From NCBI RefSeq assembly GCF_003253485.1, contig NZ_QKTX01000005.1, positions 186,001 to 250,000 on the forward strand: a stretch of DNA of 64,000 nt, written 5' to 3'. Every line of letters starts with the position of its first letter. The first letter of the stretch is position 1. A model generated the notes under the pieces. The model ran no database searches. It saw only the letters and a list, made by a program, of their open reading frames with translations, and was not told the origin of the DNA. The stretch is from Algoriphagus aquaeductus. Lineage in GTDB: Bacteria; Bacteroidota; Bacteroidia; Cytophagales; Cyclobacteriaceae. A program made the position numbers and the translations under genes. Shown here piece by piece: positions 1 through 8,616 of this stretch.

Positions 1-237
1 TTTCCAAATCAATCCGGCCAACAAAAAAACAAGCGTGGTCAACAACAGGATTCGGATCAAAAGCAACAACCAATTTTCCAGTTTGACCGAACGGCTGGAT
101 TGGGATTCTTTGGGATCCAACCAGGGAAAAGCTGCCCAAGCGATTACTTTGCCCTTTTTTCCATTCCACAAATGGATCAAAACAGGGATCGACAAACCCA
201 ACATTCCCCAAAGCAAAGTCGGCTGAATCCACTCCAT
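1..237 (-). CDS. BatA-domain membrane protein, N-terminal fragment (cut by window edge)
   Basis: The reading frame opens with ATG at 237 and stays open for 79 codons to the window edge, so only the N-terminus is present. It starts MEWIQPTLLWGMLGLSIPVL and continues with LIHLWNGKK. A hydrophobic helix is followed by a basic stretch and a second helix near residues 58-78. This is the pattern of the BatA N-terminal domain (TIGR02226 type), found at the start of large Bacteroidota membrane proteins that usually carry von Willebrand-type or glutamine-amidotransferase-like domains. Its ATG shares one base with the TGA of the upstream DUF58 gene, so the two are translationally coupled. Gene order moxR, DUF58, batA-domain is the usual one. 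The domain call is from memory of the family; the rest of the protein cannot be seen. Confidence 0.72.
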   Translation of the reverse strand, partial: MEWIQPTLLWGMLGLSIPVLIHLWNGKKGKVIAWAAFPWLDPKESQSSRSVKLENWLLLLIRILLLTTLVFLLAGLIWK

Positions 238-1103
238 CAGGCTAGCTTTTTTCGGTTCAAAATCTGTCGGATCACTCCGGCCAAAGGTTCTTTCATGGAA
301 ACCCGGATCAATTGCACATTCGGGGCCTGGAAAGTTTGATCCAAGTGATCGAGATAGGCCTGAAACCTCTCGCGAAACTGGGTATGCATCGCCCTTGCAT
401 CCTGCACAACTTCCTGTCCGGACTCCAAATCCCGAAAAACAAAGTTCCCCTCCAGCTTGAAGTCCAACTCCTGTTCACCCAAAATCTGAATCAACATCAG
501 CTCTTTTCTGGGATGATTGAAAGCTTTAATGAGGTTTTCCCATTCGGATTCTTTCTGTAAAAAGTCAGACACCCAGATCACCAATTCTCGCTCTTTTCCC
601 TGAAGAAAAGAATCCGAAATCGGCTGCAATGGCCAGGAACCGCCAGCTTTGGCCTGCTCCAAAAACAATAAAATCCTTTGGAAACTTTTGGGTGTTGGCG
701 CTACTTTCTGCTCGATTTTCCCTTCGGACAGGGTAAAATAACTCAAAGCATCCCCCTGCAGAAATCCCAGATAGGCCAAAGAAGCGATCAGGTTTTTGGC
801 ATAATCCAATCTGGAAAAGTCATTTTCCACATAATTCATCGAACCGGAAAGGTCCAGCATCAGACGGATTTGAAGGTTGCTTTCCGTGGTGGATTCTTTG
901 ATCATGTACTTGCCGGACCTGGAAAAATACTTCCAGTCGATCCGTTTGAGATCATCCCCGGGCTGATAATGCCGGTATTGCTCAAACTCGCTGCCGACAC
1001 CCACCCGAATGCCCGAGTGGATCCCCTGCCGCAGCTGCTGACTGATCAATCGGGCAGCAAGGCGCAGGTCGTTGAGCTTGATGATCTCCAGATTACTTGG
1101 CAT
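237..1103 (-). CDS. DUF58 domain-containing protein
   Basis: A soluble protein of 288 residues from the ATG at 1103, whose start overlaps the moxR stop by 11 bases. An earlier in-frame start at 1169 would overlap moxR by 77 bases and adds no family-like sequence, so it is rejected. The DUF58 signature is visible: a GDDLKRIDWKYFSRSGK stretch, then a VWA-like metal-site motif DLSGS in LMLDLSGSMNY. DUF58 proteins are nearly always partners of MoxR-type AAA+ ATPases and are thought to act in assembly or maturation of envelope or metal-dependent complexes. The exact substrate is unknown. It sits in one operon between moxR and a BatA-domain gene. Confidence 0.88.
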   Translation of the reverse strand: MPSNLEIIKLNDLRLAARLISQQLRQGIHSGIRVGVGSEFEQYRHYQPGDDLKRIDWKYFSRSGKYMIKESTTESNLQIRLMLDLSGSMNYVENDFSRLDYAKNLIASLAYLGFLQGDALSYFTLSEGKIEQKVAPTPKSFQRILLFLEQAKAGGSWPLQPISDSFLQGKERELVIWVSDFLQKESEWENLIKAFNHPRKELMLIQILGEQELDFKLEGNFVFRDLESGQEVVQDARAMHTQFRERFQAYLDHLDQTFQAPNVQLIRVSMKEPLAGVIRQILNRKKLA

Positions 1104-2085
1104 GAACAGGAACTTGCTCGAGGATCTTTTTGATGATAAAATCGGTATCCAACTGCTCGGCTTCCGCACGGAAATGCAGGGAAATCCGATGCCTCAAGAC
1201 CGGATAGATCAGGTGCTGAATATCCTCCGGAATCACGGAAAAACGGCCTTTGACAATTGCCCTGGCTTTGGCACAAAGGACCAAAGCCTGTCCGGCACGG
1301 GTACCTGCACCCCACTCCACGTAGTTTTTCACTTCGGCAACTGAAGTAGTTTCTAATCTCGTCGCCCGGATCAGGCGATTGATATAGGCCAATAGTGCCG
1401 AATCAAGGTGAACTTGTCTGGTGAGTTCCTGGAGCTGCTTGACTTCAGATCCGCTGAGTACTTTTTGGGGATTTGCTTTATAGGTTCCGGTGGTTTTTTG
1501 AAGCACTTCCAATTCCTCATGCTCGGAAGGGTAGCCCAACTTGATGTACAAAAGGAATCGGTCCAGCTGTGCCTCGGGAAGCGGATAGGTTCCGCTTTGC
1601 TCAATGGGATTTTGGGTGGCGATGATCAAAAAAGGATCAGGAAGCGGATAATTTTTGCCTGCATAGGTCACCAGTTTTTCCTGCATGGCTTCCAGCAAAG
1701 CTGCCTGAGTTTTGGGAGGAGTTCGGTTGATCTCATCGGCCAAAACCATATTGGCGAAGATCGGCCCTTGGTTAAACTGGAAAAATTTCTTTCCCGTACT
1801 GTGGTCTTCCTCGAGGATTTCTGTCCCGATGATGTCACCGGGCATCAGGTCAGGTGTAAACTGAATCCGCTTAAAACTCAGCTCCATCACTTCGGAGATG
1901 GTTTTGACCATCAGGGTTTTTGCCAAACCGGGAACACCTTCGAGCAAACAATGACCTCCAGCCAAAAGCGTGATGATCACCTCATCCAGAACTTCCTCCT
2001 GTCCGACAATGACCTTGGCAATTTCTTTTTTCAGCTGGGGAATCTTCTCCACGAGCTGTTGGTATTTGATGAGTTCGGTTTCCAA
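1093..2085 (-). CDS. MoxR family AAA+ ATPase
   Basis: A 330-residue AAA+ ATPase of the MoxR class. Walker A is GVPGLAKT at residues 50-57 and Walker B is VLADE near 114-118, followed by the MoxR-typical NRTPPKTQAALLEAMQE. A sensor-like region with ATQNPIEQSGTYPLPEAQLDRF follows. These ATPases act as chaperones for VWA/DUF58 partners, here the next two genes. The start is a TTG at 2085: an in-frame TAA lies three codons upstream and there is no nearby ATG, so the non-ATG start is well supported. The sequence TTAACCTAAAC sits just before it. Confidence 0.93.
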   Translation of the reverse strand: METELIKYQQLVEKIPQLKKEIAKVIVGQEEVLDEVIITLLAGGHCLLEGVPGLAKTLMVKTISEVMELSFKRIQFTPDLMPGDIIGTEILEEDHSTGKKFFQFNQGPIFANMVLADEINRTPPKTQAALLEAMQEKLVTYAGKNYPLPDPFLIIATQNPIEQSGTYPLPEAQLDRFLLYIKLGYPSEHEELEVLQKTTGTYKANPQKVLSGSEVKQLQELTRQVHLDSALLAYINRLIRATRLETTSVAEVKNYVEWGAGTRAGQALVLCAKARAIVKGRFSVIPEDIQHLIYPVLRHRISLHFRAEAEQLDTDFIIKKILEQVPVHAK

Positions 2086-2153
2086 GTTGGTTTAGGTTAA
2101 TGACTTTTGGATTGTTTCACGAATAAATAAAATTTGAATTCATTTCGAGGTTT

Positions 2154-2187
2154 AAATCCCCCTAACCCCCTTGATAAGGGGGAATTT
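2154..2187. repeat. Palindromic intergenic element (CCCCCTT-GAT-AAGGGGG)
   Basis: Between moxR and the DUF4159 gene there is a perfect 7-bp inverted repeat, CCCCCTT at 2166-2172 and AAGGGGG at 2176-2182. It is embedded in a longer C-rich then G-rich stretch flanked by AAAT and ATTT. This type of element is common between genes in several bacterial groups. It could form a hairpin in the transcript, but no T-tract follows on either strand, so it is not called a terminator. Confidence 0.6.
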
Positions 2188-2250
2188 GGCAAAATCCAGC
2201 ATCAAACTTTTAAATCCTTTGGTTGAGCGAAAGTTTTGGGATACATAGAT

Positions 2251-2865
2251 TTAGGTTAATGCGTAGACGACAATATTGACCCCGAATCGGGTATTGTCGA
2301 TTTTGTTAAAGCGCTTATTTCTGAAATCGTAATCCCATTCGCAGCCATAGTCTTTATTGCTGTACAGGACACCGATCCGTCCGTTGATCTGAATTGCTTT
2401 GAGGTAGTCGTGCACCAAGTCATCTCCCCAGCCGTTGAGCTCGAAGGAAGTGGTAGGCGGACCGTCTTCAAACTCAAAAAAGCATCGGTAAAGCCAGTGG
2501 TCGTTTGGGATTTTTTGCAAAGCTTCAGGGCCAAAGGTTCGGGCCATTTCTTTTTCAAAGGATTTGGCGAAAAGTCCGTCAATGTCATGATTGCAGTCAT
2601 CGACAAAGACAAAACCTCCCCGCTCCACATAGGTTTTGAAGATCTGCCGCTCCTGTTGGGTAAACTCCACGAGCTTGTGTCCACTGAGGTAGCAAAAGGG
2701 ACTTTTGTAAATCTCCTCACTGCTCAACTCGATCACGCGCTCCTTTTCGTCCACCGGAATCGTGGTGTACTCCACCAGGCTGTGCAGGATATTGGACGGC
2801 ATGCGCTGATCCGTATCCCAATTGCCTGAGGTGTATTTGATGCGAGTGAAGAAAAATGTGGACAT
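2251..2865 (-). CDS. DUF4159 domain-containing protein
   Basis: A 204-residue protein without signal peptide, opening MSTFFFTRIKYTSGNWDTDQ. It contains the motifs expected of DUF4159: FYLSGH-like CYLSGHKL near residue 58, then GGFVFVDDCNHDIDG, a DHWLYRCFFEF segment and a C-terminal GVLYSNKDYGCEW...R..VNIVVYALT. The domain is related to glutamine-amidotransferase-like folds and recurs beside MoxR, DUF58 and TldD/PmbA genes in Bacteroidota. Its function is unknown. It lies between tldE and moxR in the same orientation and is probably co-transcribed with them. Confidence 0.82.
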   Translation of the reverse strand: MSTFFFTRIKYTSGNWDTDQRMPSNILHSLVEYTTIPVDEKERVIELSSEEIYKSPFCYLSGHKLVEFTQQERQIFKTYVERGGFVFVDDCNHDIDGLFAKSFEKEMARTFGPEALQKIPNDHWLYRCFFEFEDGPPTTSFELNGWGDDLVHDYLKAIQINGRIGVLYSNKDYGCEWDYDFRNKRFNKIDNTRFGVNIVVYALT

Positions 2866-2893
2866 GATGGAAGTGGATTTGTGTACCTCCTTT

Positions 2894-2953
2894 GTAAGTA
2901 GTAAGTGGTAAACAGTAAGTTTAACTACTCACAACTTACCACTCACCACTTAC
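2894..2953. repeat. Imperfect inverted repeat, tldE-DUF4159 intergenic
   Basis: The arms at 2894-2911 and 2936-2953 are 18 bases each and pair with two mismatches. Both are built from variants of GTAAGT(A/G)GTAA. It lies between the tldE stop and the DUF4159 start. Such short low-complexity inverted repeats occur in many intergenic spacers of this group. No T-tract is adjacent. Confidence 0.55.
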
Positions 2954-2978
2954 ATTAGAGATAAACAATCTATATAAA

Positions 2979-4295
2979 TCAAACAGCGTCCGACAATGAG
3001 GTAAAGGTGAAGTCCCTGATCTTCATCGGGGGCACCATGTTTCCACCGGTTCGCTCGGGCTTGCCCATTGCTTCAATGTTGTTGAGCATGATGATGGGGC
3101 TTTCGTTGAATCGGAAGTTTTTCACCGGGAATTTGATCTGACCGTTTTCGATGTAGAATGTACCGTCACGGGTCAAGCCTGTGTAGAGCAAAGTCTGAGG
3201 ATCTACAGCACGGATATACCAGAAACGGGTAACCAAAATTCCTCTTTCGGTATTTCGGATCATGTCCGCCAAAGACTGATCGCCTCCGGCAAAGATGAAT
3301 CCCTGAGGTCTTGGCACCACGTTTACCCCTTGCTTCTGTGCCCAATAGCGGGAATAAAACATGTTTTTTACCACGCCATTTTCCACCCAGGTGGTCTTTT
3401 CCAAAGGAAATCCTTCTCCTGACCAAGGTGCAGCCGGAATATCCGGATGATTCGGATCGGAATAAATCGTCACCCGTTCGTCAAATAGCTTTTCGCCCAA
3501 CTTGGTACCTCCGCCTTTTTTGCTCAGAAAGCTTCGGCCTTCGTCTGCACTTCTCGCATCCATTCCTGAAGCCAAAAGTCTAAGGAGATCATTGGCAGCC
3601 ATGGGTTCAAGGATTACCGTGTATTTTCCAGGTTCGATGGCTTGGGCATTGACGGAAGCCATGGCCTTTTGCGCAGCGATATTGGTAACCTGACTAGCAT
3701 TCAGAAGTGATGCGTCGTTAAAATCTTTTCCTGCATAGCCCGAACCTGTACCATCTGCCGATCTGACGGTAATGGTGAATTCCACAGAAGTGCTTTGATT
3801 GTAACCAAAGAGCCCCTTACTGTTTCCCGTCGCCACAAAGCCTGTAAAATCCTCCAAATATCCGGCAGCGGTCAGGTTATTGTCCACGCAGGGCTTGATG
3901 CTGTCTACTGCCAATTGTGCCCGATATTCGGGATTGATCGCATCGGTAGCTTTTGCAAAAGTTTTGGAAGCCGCATAATTCTGCGGACCCAACATCGGCA
4001 TGTATTCCGGATTTTCCGGTGCCAACGCGGCAATTTCTTCAGCCCGGGCAACCGTTCTTTTCAATGACTCATCATCAAATTCATTGATGGTGGCAGAGCC
4101 TGATTTTTTCCCATAGACCGAAGTGACGCTGAGGCTGAGCTCGTTTGTTTCACCACTGGTATTGACCGTGTTTCTGGCATAGCGGATGTTTCCGGTACGG
4201 CCACCGCTGATGGTCACCTCGGTTTCATCGGCTTTAGCATAAGACAACACCTTATCTATGATCGCTTTAGCTTGTTCTTGAGTTAGTATAGCCAT
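2979..4295 (-). CDS. tldE: TldE/PmbA-like subunit of TldD/TldE protease
   Basis: A 438-residue protein of the TldD/PmbA family, corresponding to the non-catalytic TldE (PmbA) subunit. It has no HExxxH motif. It carries family features such as GGRTGNIRYARN at the N-terminus, PWSGEGFPLEKTTWVENGVVKN in the middle and the C-terminal ENGQIKFPVKNFRFNESPI. The partner gene tldD ends 14 bases upstream, so the two are an operon. In the characterised E. coli pair, TldE and TldD form a heterodimeric zinc protease that degrades unfolded or natural peptides such as microcin B17 precursor. No signal peptide is visible, in contrast to its partner. Confidence 0.85.
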   Translation of the reverse strand: MAILTQEQAKAIIDKVLSYAKADETEVTISGGRTGNIRYARNTVNTSGETNELSLSVTSVYGKKSGSATINEFDDESLKRTVARAEEIAALAPENPEYMPMLGPQNYAASKTFAKATDAINPEYRAQLAVDSIKPCVDNNLTAAGYLEDFTGFVATGNSKGLFGYNQSTSVEFTITVRSADGTGSGYAGKDFNDASLLNASQVTNIAAQKAMASVNAQAIEPGKYTVILEPMAANDLLRLLASGMDARSADEGRSFLSKKGGGTKLGEKLFDERVTIYSDPNHPDIPAAPWSGEGFPLEKTTWVENGVVKNMFYSRYWAQKQGVNVVPRPQGFIFAGGDQSLADMIRNTERGILVTRFWYIRAVDPQTLLYTGLTRDGTFYIENGQIKFPVKNFRFNESPIIMLNNIEAMGKPERTGGNMVPPMKIRDFTFTSLSDAV

Positions 4296-4309
4296 AGTAA
4301 TATTCAGGA

Positions 4310-5953
4310 TTAAATAGATCTACCGGTGTTGATGACATTGACTCCGTCAAAACGGGTGGTAGGACTTCCGTGGGAAACTGCAGAAACTTGAGAAGGCTGG
4401 CCTTTTCCGTCGAAGAAAGAACCGAACAAGCGGTAATCGTCTTTGTCGCAAAGGGCCGAGCAGCTGTTCCAAAACTCCTGGGTATTGGACTGATAGGCAA
4501 CGTCCTCGAGCATTCCGGCGATTTGGCCGTTTTTGATTTCGTAGAAAAGCTGACCCCCAAACTGGAAGTTGTAGCGCTGCTGATCGATGGAATAAGATCC
4601 ACGACCTAGGATGTAAATTCCTTTCTCGATGTCTATGATCATATCGTGAGGACTCATCTTGGCCTCACCCGGCTTCAGAGACACGTTTGGCATACGCTGA
4701 AACTGCACTGAACTCCAATTATCGGCAAAGCAGCAACCGTGAGATTCCGGTTCGTTGATGATTTTGGCCTGATCGCGGATGGCTTGGTAGTTCACCAACA
4801 CCCCATTTTTGATCAAATCCCATTCTTTGGCTTGCACGCCTTCGTCGTCCCATCCTACATTTCCCAGGGAATTGGGCTGGACTTTATCTGCAACGATGTT
4901 GACCAAATCCGAACCGTACTTGAAATTTTTGGTCTCCCACTTGTCAAGCGTGGCGAAGCTTGTTCCGGCATAGTTGGCTTCATAACCCAAGACACGATCC
5001 AACTCCAAGGGGTGACCCACTGACTCGTGAATGGTCAATCCCAAATGGTCCGGATCAAGCATCAAATCATACTTGCCTGGAAGAACAGACTTGGCAGTCA
5101 ATTTCTCTTTTGCATGCTTGGCAGCGGTGACGGCATCTTCCACCATGTCATAGCTGTTGCGATAGCTGTTGAATCCGGCCGGATTCATGAATTTCTCGGA
5201 ATCCAAACCATCCAAATATTCGTAACCCATGCCCATCGGTGCGCTCAGTGCCTGACGGGAACGGAACACGCCTTCCTGACGGTTGACCGCAGTCACGGTG
5301 AAATTGGGCCAAATGCGGTGAATGTCCTGATCAATGTAAGAACCGTCAGTGGAAGCGAAATACTTCTGCTCGTTGATCATGAAAAGCGCAGAATTGACAA
5401 AGGCAGCACCATTGTCCAAGGCAGCGTTGTTGACCGAAAGCAACAAGTCGATTTTGTCCTTGACCGGTACTTCCATCGCGTTTTTCTGGATGGGTGTTTT
5501 CCAGCTGACTTCGCCATAAGCCTTGACAGGGGCAAGCACTACGGGTTCTTTTTGGAGTTTGGAGTTGGCTTTGGCGATGGCCACAGCTGTTTCCGCACAC
5601 TTTTTAATCCCGTCAGGAGTCACATCGGAAGTAGCCGAAAATCCCCAGGTACCGTTGGCGATTACCCGGATTCCCACTCCGAAAGACTCGGCATTGGTGA
5701 TTCCCTGTACGTTTTTCTCACGGGTAAACAGGTATTGCTGAAGGTAGCGGCCGATACGGACGTCGGTGTAGGTTGCACCCAGACTTTTGGTCGTATTGAG
5801 TGCCACATCAGCCAAGAGCTTTTTGGCGGCAGCATCCATGCCGGGAGCGATGAGATGCTCTGCCGCGACAGGTTTGCTGAAAGCCACCAAACTTGGGACC
5901 ATCATTGCCCCCAAACCAAGCCCTGAATAATGTAGAAAGTCTCTTCTTTTCAA
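4310..5953 (-). CDS. tldD: TldD-like zinc metalloprotease with twin-arginine signal
   Basis: A 547-residue member of the TldD family, the catalytic subunit of the pair. The zinc motif HExxxH is HESVGH at residues 309-314. The C-terminal part holds the family block SHGCCFADN...RMPNVSLKPG that supplies the cysteine-type third ligand. The N-terminus MKRRDFLHYSGLGLGAMMVP is a twin-arginine export signal (RRDFL, then a hydrophobic stretch). That is unusual, since the classic enzyme is cytoplasmic. The start is a TTG at 5953, forced by an in-frame TAG three codons upstream. It is the first gene of a minus-strand run through tldE, DUF4159, moxR, DUF58 and a batA-domain gene. Confidence 0.88.
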   Translation of the reverse strand: MKRRDFLHYSGLGLGAMMVPSLVAFSKPVAAEHLIAPGMDAAAKKLLADVALNTTKSLGATYTDVRIGRYLQQYLFTREKNVQGITNAESFGVGIRVIANGTWGFSATSDVTPDGIKKCAETAVAIAKANSKLQKEPVVLAPVKAYGEVSWKTPIQKNAMEVPVKDKIDLLLSVNNAALDNGAAFVNSALFMINEQKYFASTDGSYIDQDIHRIWPNFTVTAVNRQEGVFRSRQALSAPMGMGYEYLDGLDSEKFMNPAGFNSYRNSYDMVEDAVTAAKHAKEKLTAKSVLPGKYDLMLDPDHLGLTIHESVGHPLELDRVLGYEANYAGTSFATLDKWETKNFKYGSDLVNIVADKVQPNSLGNVGWDDEGVQAKEWDLIKNGVLVNYQAIRDQAKIINEPESHGCCFADNWSSVQFQRMPNVSLKPGEAKMSPHDMIIDIEKGIYILGRGSYSIDQQRYNFQFGGQLFYEIKNGQIAGMLEDVAYQSNTQEFWNSCSALCDKDDYRLFGSFFDGKGQPSQVSAVSHGSPTTRFDGVNVINTGRSI

Positions 5954-6388
5954 TGGTCTCTAGTTTTAATGGTTAGTTTATATTCTTGAAATTAAATGTA
6001 ATCCCTTTATCCACTCATTTCAACAGGAATGTTATAATGGCGGTAACAGGGATTAATCGGTGGGGAAAATTCAATTTAAGCCGTGAAAGCGAAGATTATT
6101 TGAATTTTTGTAATTCTGATGCCTGGTATTTTCCAGACGATATTTAAGTCCATCATTTTTCAATACCGAAGGGTAAAAATCAAAGCAGTCAATGAAGAAG
6201 GAAAACCCAAAAGAAAAAAATCAGACCATAGCTGAGAAAAGGCCTTTTTCCTACTCGGAATAAAAAGAAAAACCCTTTGGAAATCAGATTTTCATCCCAT
6301 TCCCAAAGGGTAACAACCGGTAATTGGCTCTTCCCTTTTTCCAATAATAAGCCCAAGGAAAAAGTGGAACTCCAATAGTGAAAAGGAT
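5954..6388. other. Intergenic region upstream of tldD
   Basis: 435 bases without a supportable gene. It should hold the tldD promoter on the minus strand, but no clear Bacteroidota -7/-33 pair was identified. Its distal end holds the terminator of the neighbouring outer-membrane protein gene (6262-6311). Confidence 0.5.
6262..6311 (-). terminator. Rho-independent terminator after the 6389-7081 gene
   Basis: On the minus strand a 9-bp perfect stem, ACCCTTTGG at 6311-6303 pairing with CCAAAGGGT at 6280-6272, with a 22-base loop, is followed at once by a T-rich run (TTTTTCTTTTTA). It lies about 80 bases past the stop codon of the upstream gene. Confidence 0.65.
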
Positions 6389-7081
6389 TTATTTCAAGGT
6401 ATAACGAATGGCAAGGCTTCCATCTACGAAATTCCCACGATAATGCTGGAAGTAGAAATAGGGAATCAAATCCAAGCCGATTGTAATTGGAGCATCTTTA
6501 AACTTATACTCAAGTCCGCCTATCCCAACAATTCCAATGGCAGCGAAATTCCTGTCACCCCAATAGGCCGGACACTTTGGATTTCTTGGATCATTGCAAG
6601 GGCCCCGGAAACCGTCATAATAATACCGACCATCATAAAATCCGATTCTGGCTCCTACCCCATAAACCCAACTCAACTCAGGTACTTCCAAGGCGTTTTT
6701 TTTGTGCCACTCATAAATTCCAGTGATAGAGGTTCCTCTCCACCTGCTTGCACCCAATATCAACTCCAATGCGGCCTTGTTATTTACAAAGTGTTTTAAT
6801 GTGACACCTGTGGTATAGCCACCTCGAACACCTATTGCGGTCGTATATCCAGAAGGACCTGCGGGCATGTCAAATCGGTCCATGGACACCAATACGGAAT
6901 GATTGGCTAGTTTTTCAGCAAGAGGACTTCTCTTCTCCCAATGATTGGACAGTAAAGCATCATTCCTTTCTAAAGCCATCGTGCAAGAGCAATCCTCCGC
7001 GAGGCTTTCTGTTTCATTTTGGGCTACAATTTCTCCGATAAAGAATAATGCAACCACGCAACTTGTAAATAACTTTTTCAT
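6389..7081 (-). CDS. Exported putative outer-membrane beta-barrel protein
   Basis: A 230-residue protein of unknown function. Residues 1-20 (MKKLFTSCVVALFFIGEIVA) form a signal peptide with cleavage before QNE. The mature part has alternating hydrophobic and polar residues with many G, Y and F, for example AIGVRGGYTTGVTLKHF, AALELILGAS, SWVYGVGARIGFYDGRYYYDG and AAIGIVGIGGLEYKF. It ends in GSLAIRYTLK. This is the look of an eight-to-ten-strand outer-membrane beta-barrel of the type common in Bacteroidota. Two cysteines lie in a CNDPRNPKC loop and could form a disulfide. It appears to be a single-gene unit with its own terminator. Confidence 0.7.
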   Translation of the reverse strand: MKKLFTSCVVALFFIGEIVAQNETESLAEDCSCTMALERNDALLSNHWEKRSPLAEKLANHSVLVSMDRFDMPAGPSGYTTAIGVRGGYTTGVTLKHFVNNKAALELILGASRWRGTSITGIYEWHKKNALEVPELSWVYGVGARIGFYDGRYYYDGFRGPCNDPRNPKCPAYWGDRNFAAIGIVGIGGLEYKFKDAPITIGLDLIPYFYFQHYRGNFVDGSLAIRYTLK

Positions 7082-7204
7082 GGTCAGGAATAATTAAAAG
7101 ATTCTAATAAAATGGATCCAACGAAAGTACAACATCTTTCGGCAATACTACTTCAAACTGCGTACCCAAAAAAAGCTTTCTAAATCTCTCTGAAGGGCAA
7201 CATC

Positions 7205-7228
7205 AACCCTTCGAATTCGCTCAGGGTT
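7205..7228. repeat. REP-like palindrome (AACCCT...AGGGTT)
   Basis: AACCCTTCGAATTCGCTCAGGGTT forms a short hairpin and resembles the widespread CCCTTCGACnnnGCTCAGGG intergenic palindrome. Half-copies of the same family appear at 22624-22642 and 29041-29057. It lies downstream of the symporter gene. Confidence 0.5.
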
Positions 7229-7347
7229 AAAAAAATCAGTTAGCGATACCTCCTCTTTTTCCTCAAACCGGAATTGGTATTAGAATTCCCGATTCAAAGT
7301 AAAATGCTTCGAGACTGGCCACTACGGACCCTAATTCAACATCCGGT

Positions 7348-8616
7348 TTAAACCAGCACTTTTTCCTCCACAGCAGGAAGCGGCTCTGACTCTAACTCAC
7401 CCTCCCACTTGGAAACTGCCGCGGTGGCCAGTCCATTTCCCAGGACATTGGTAGCACTTCGGAACATATCACAAAAATGATCAATCGGCAAAATCAAGGC
7501 AATTCCCTCAACCGGTACACCAAACATCCCACAGGTAGCTGCTACCACCACCAAACTCGCTCTGGGAACTCCAGCCACTCCTTTGCTACTCAACATCAAA
7601 ACCAAAAGCATGGTCAATTGTGTGCCCAAATCAAGCTCGATTCCATAAACCTGCGCTATAAAAATACTGGCAAAGGTCATGTACATCATACTTCCGTCCA
7701 AATTGAAGGAATAGCCTAAAGGAAGGATAAAGGAAACAATACGGTCTTTGCATCCAAATCGCTCCAGTTCTTCGGTCAATTTGGGAAATACCGCCTCAGA
7801 ACTGGTGGTGCTAAAGGCAATTACCATCGAGCCAAACAATCGCTTAAGCAAGCTGCCCAGCCTTTTGCCTAAAATCATATAACCCACCAGCAGCAAAATC
7901 ACCCAAAGCACGGCTATCCCCGCGATAAATGCTCCAAAATATTTGGCATAGGTCAACAGGATATCCAACCCTCTGGTGGCGATCACGGCCGAAATGGCTC
8001 CAAAAACACCCAATGGGGCAGTCTTCATCACATACCCTACCATTTTCAACACGACGTGGGAGACTACGTCCAAAGCTTTGATCAGGGAATTACCTTTGGA
8101 CCCCAATCCTGCAAGAGCAATCCCGAAGAAGATCGAAAAGACCACCAATTGTAGAATTTCGTTTGTGGCCATGGCTTCAATCACACTTTTGGGAACGATA
8201 TGCTCCACAAAATTTTGAAGGGAAAAATTTTGGGTTTTTCCTGTCACATCCGCAACTCCGGAAGCATCGGATATACTTAAATTCATTCCTACTCCGGGTT
8301 CAAAAAAATTGACCATCACCAAACCGATCATCAGGGAGATCAAGGAAGCCGAGAAAAACCAGATCAAGGCTTTGGAACCTACTCGACTGACGGCATGAAT
8401 ATCACCGAGCTTTGCGATCCCCACCACCAAAGTACTGAATACCAAAGGGGCAATAATCATCTGAACCAGTCGGATGAAAATCGTAGCGAGGAGTTTGATA
8501 TTCTTACTGTAGCTGTCGATGAGCTCCTGATTGCCGGATTGGTGAATCGAATAGCCCACAATCAGACCGAGGAACATGGCTACCAAAATGGCAACCGTAA
8601 GACCGTTTTTTTTCAT
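7348..8616 (-). CDS. Dicarboxylate/amino acid:cation symporter (DAACS/SDF family)
   Basis: A 422-residue inner-membrane secondary transporter that couples uptake of dicarboxylates or acidic amino acids to Na+ or H+. The start at 8616 (MKKNGLTVAILVAMFLG) begins directly before the first membrane helix; an earlier TTG-type start adds 19 residues with no family character. Hallmarks are the serine-rich loop AFSTTSSEAVFPKL, the helix motif GYSFNLDGSMMYMTFASIF, and the C-terminal SKGVAGVPRASLVVVAA and DHFCDMFRSATNVLGNG. These are the substrate- and cation-binding segments of the GltPh/DctA fold. Substrate (glutamate, aspartate, succinate) cannot be settled by reading. It stands alone. Confidence 0.93.
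   Translation of the reverse strand: MKKNGLTVAILVAMFLGLIVGYSIHQSGNQELIDSYSKNIKLLATIFIRLVQMIIAPLVFSTLVVGIAKLGDIHAVSRVGSKALIWFFSASLISLMIGLVMVNFFEPGVGMNLSISDASGVADVTGKTQNFSLQNFVEHIVPKSVIEAMATNEILQLVVFSIFFGIALAGLGSKGNSLIKALDVVSHVVLKMVGYVMKTAPLGVFGAISAVIATRGLDILLTYAKYFGAFIAGIAVLWVILLLVGYMILGKRLGSLLKRLFGSMVIAFSTTSSEAVFPKLTEELERFGCKDRIVSFILPLGYSFNLDGSMMYMTFASIFIAQVYGIELDLGTQLTMLLVLMLSSKGVAGVPRASLVVVAATCGMFGVPVEGIALILPIDHFCDMFRSATNVLGNGLATAAVSKWEGELESEPLPAVEEKVLV

Noticed and set aside
5027-5926. Long plus-strand frame opposite tldD
   Set aside because: It is an antisense shadow of a well-supported gene, with no start context and no recognisable domain.
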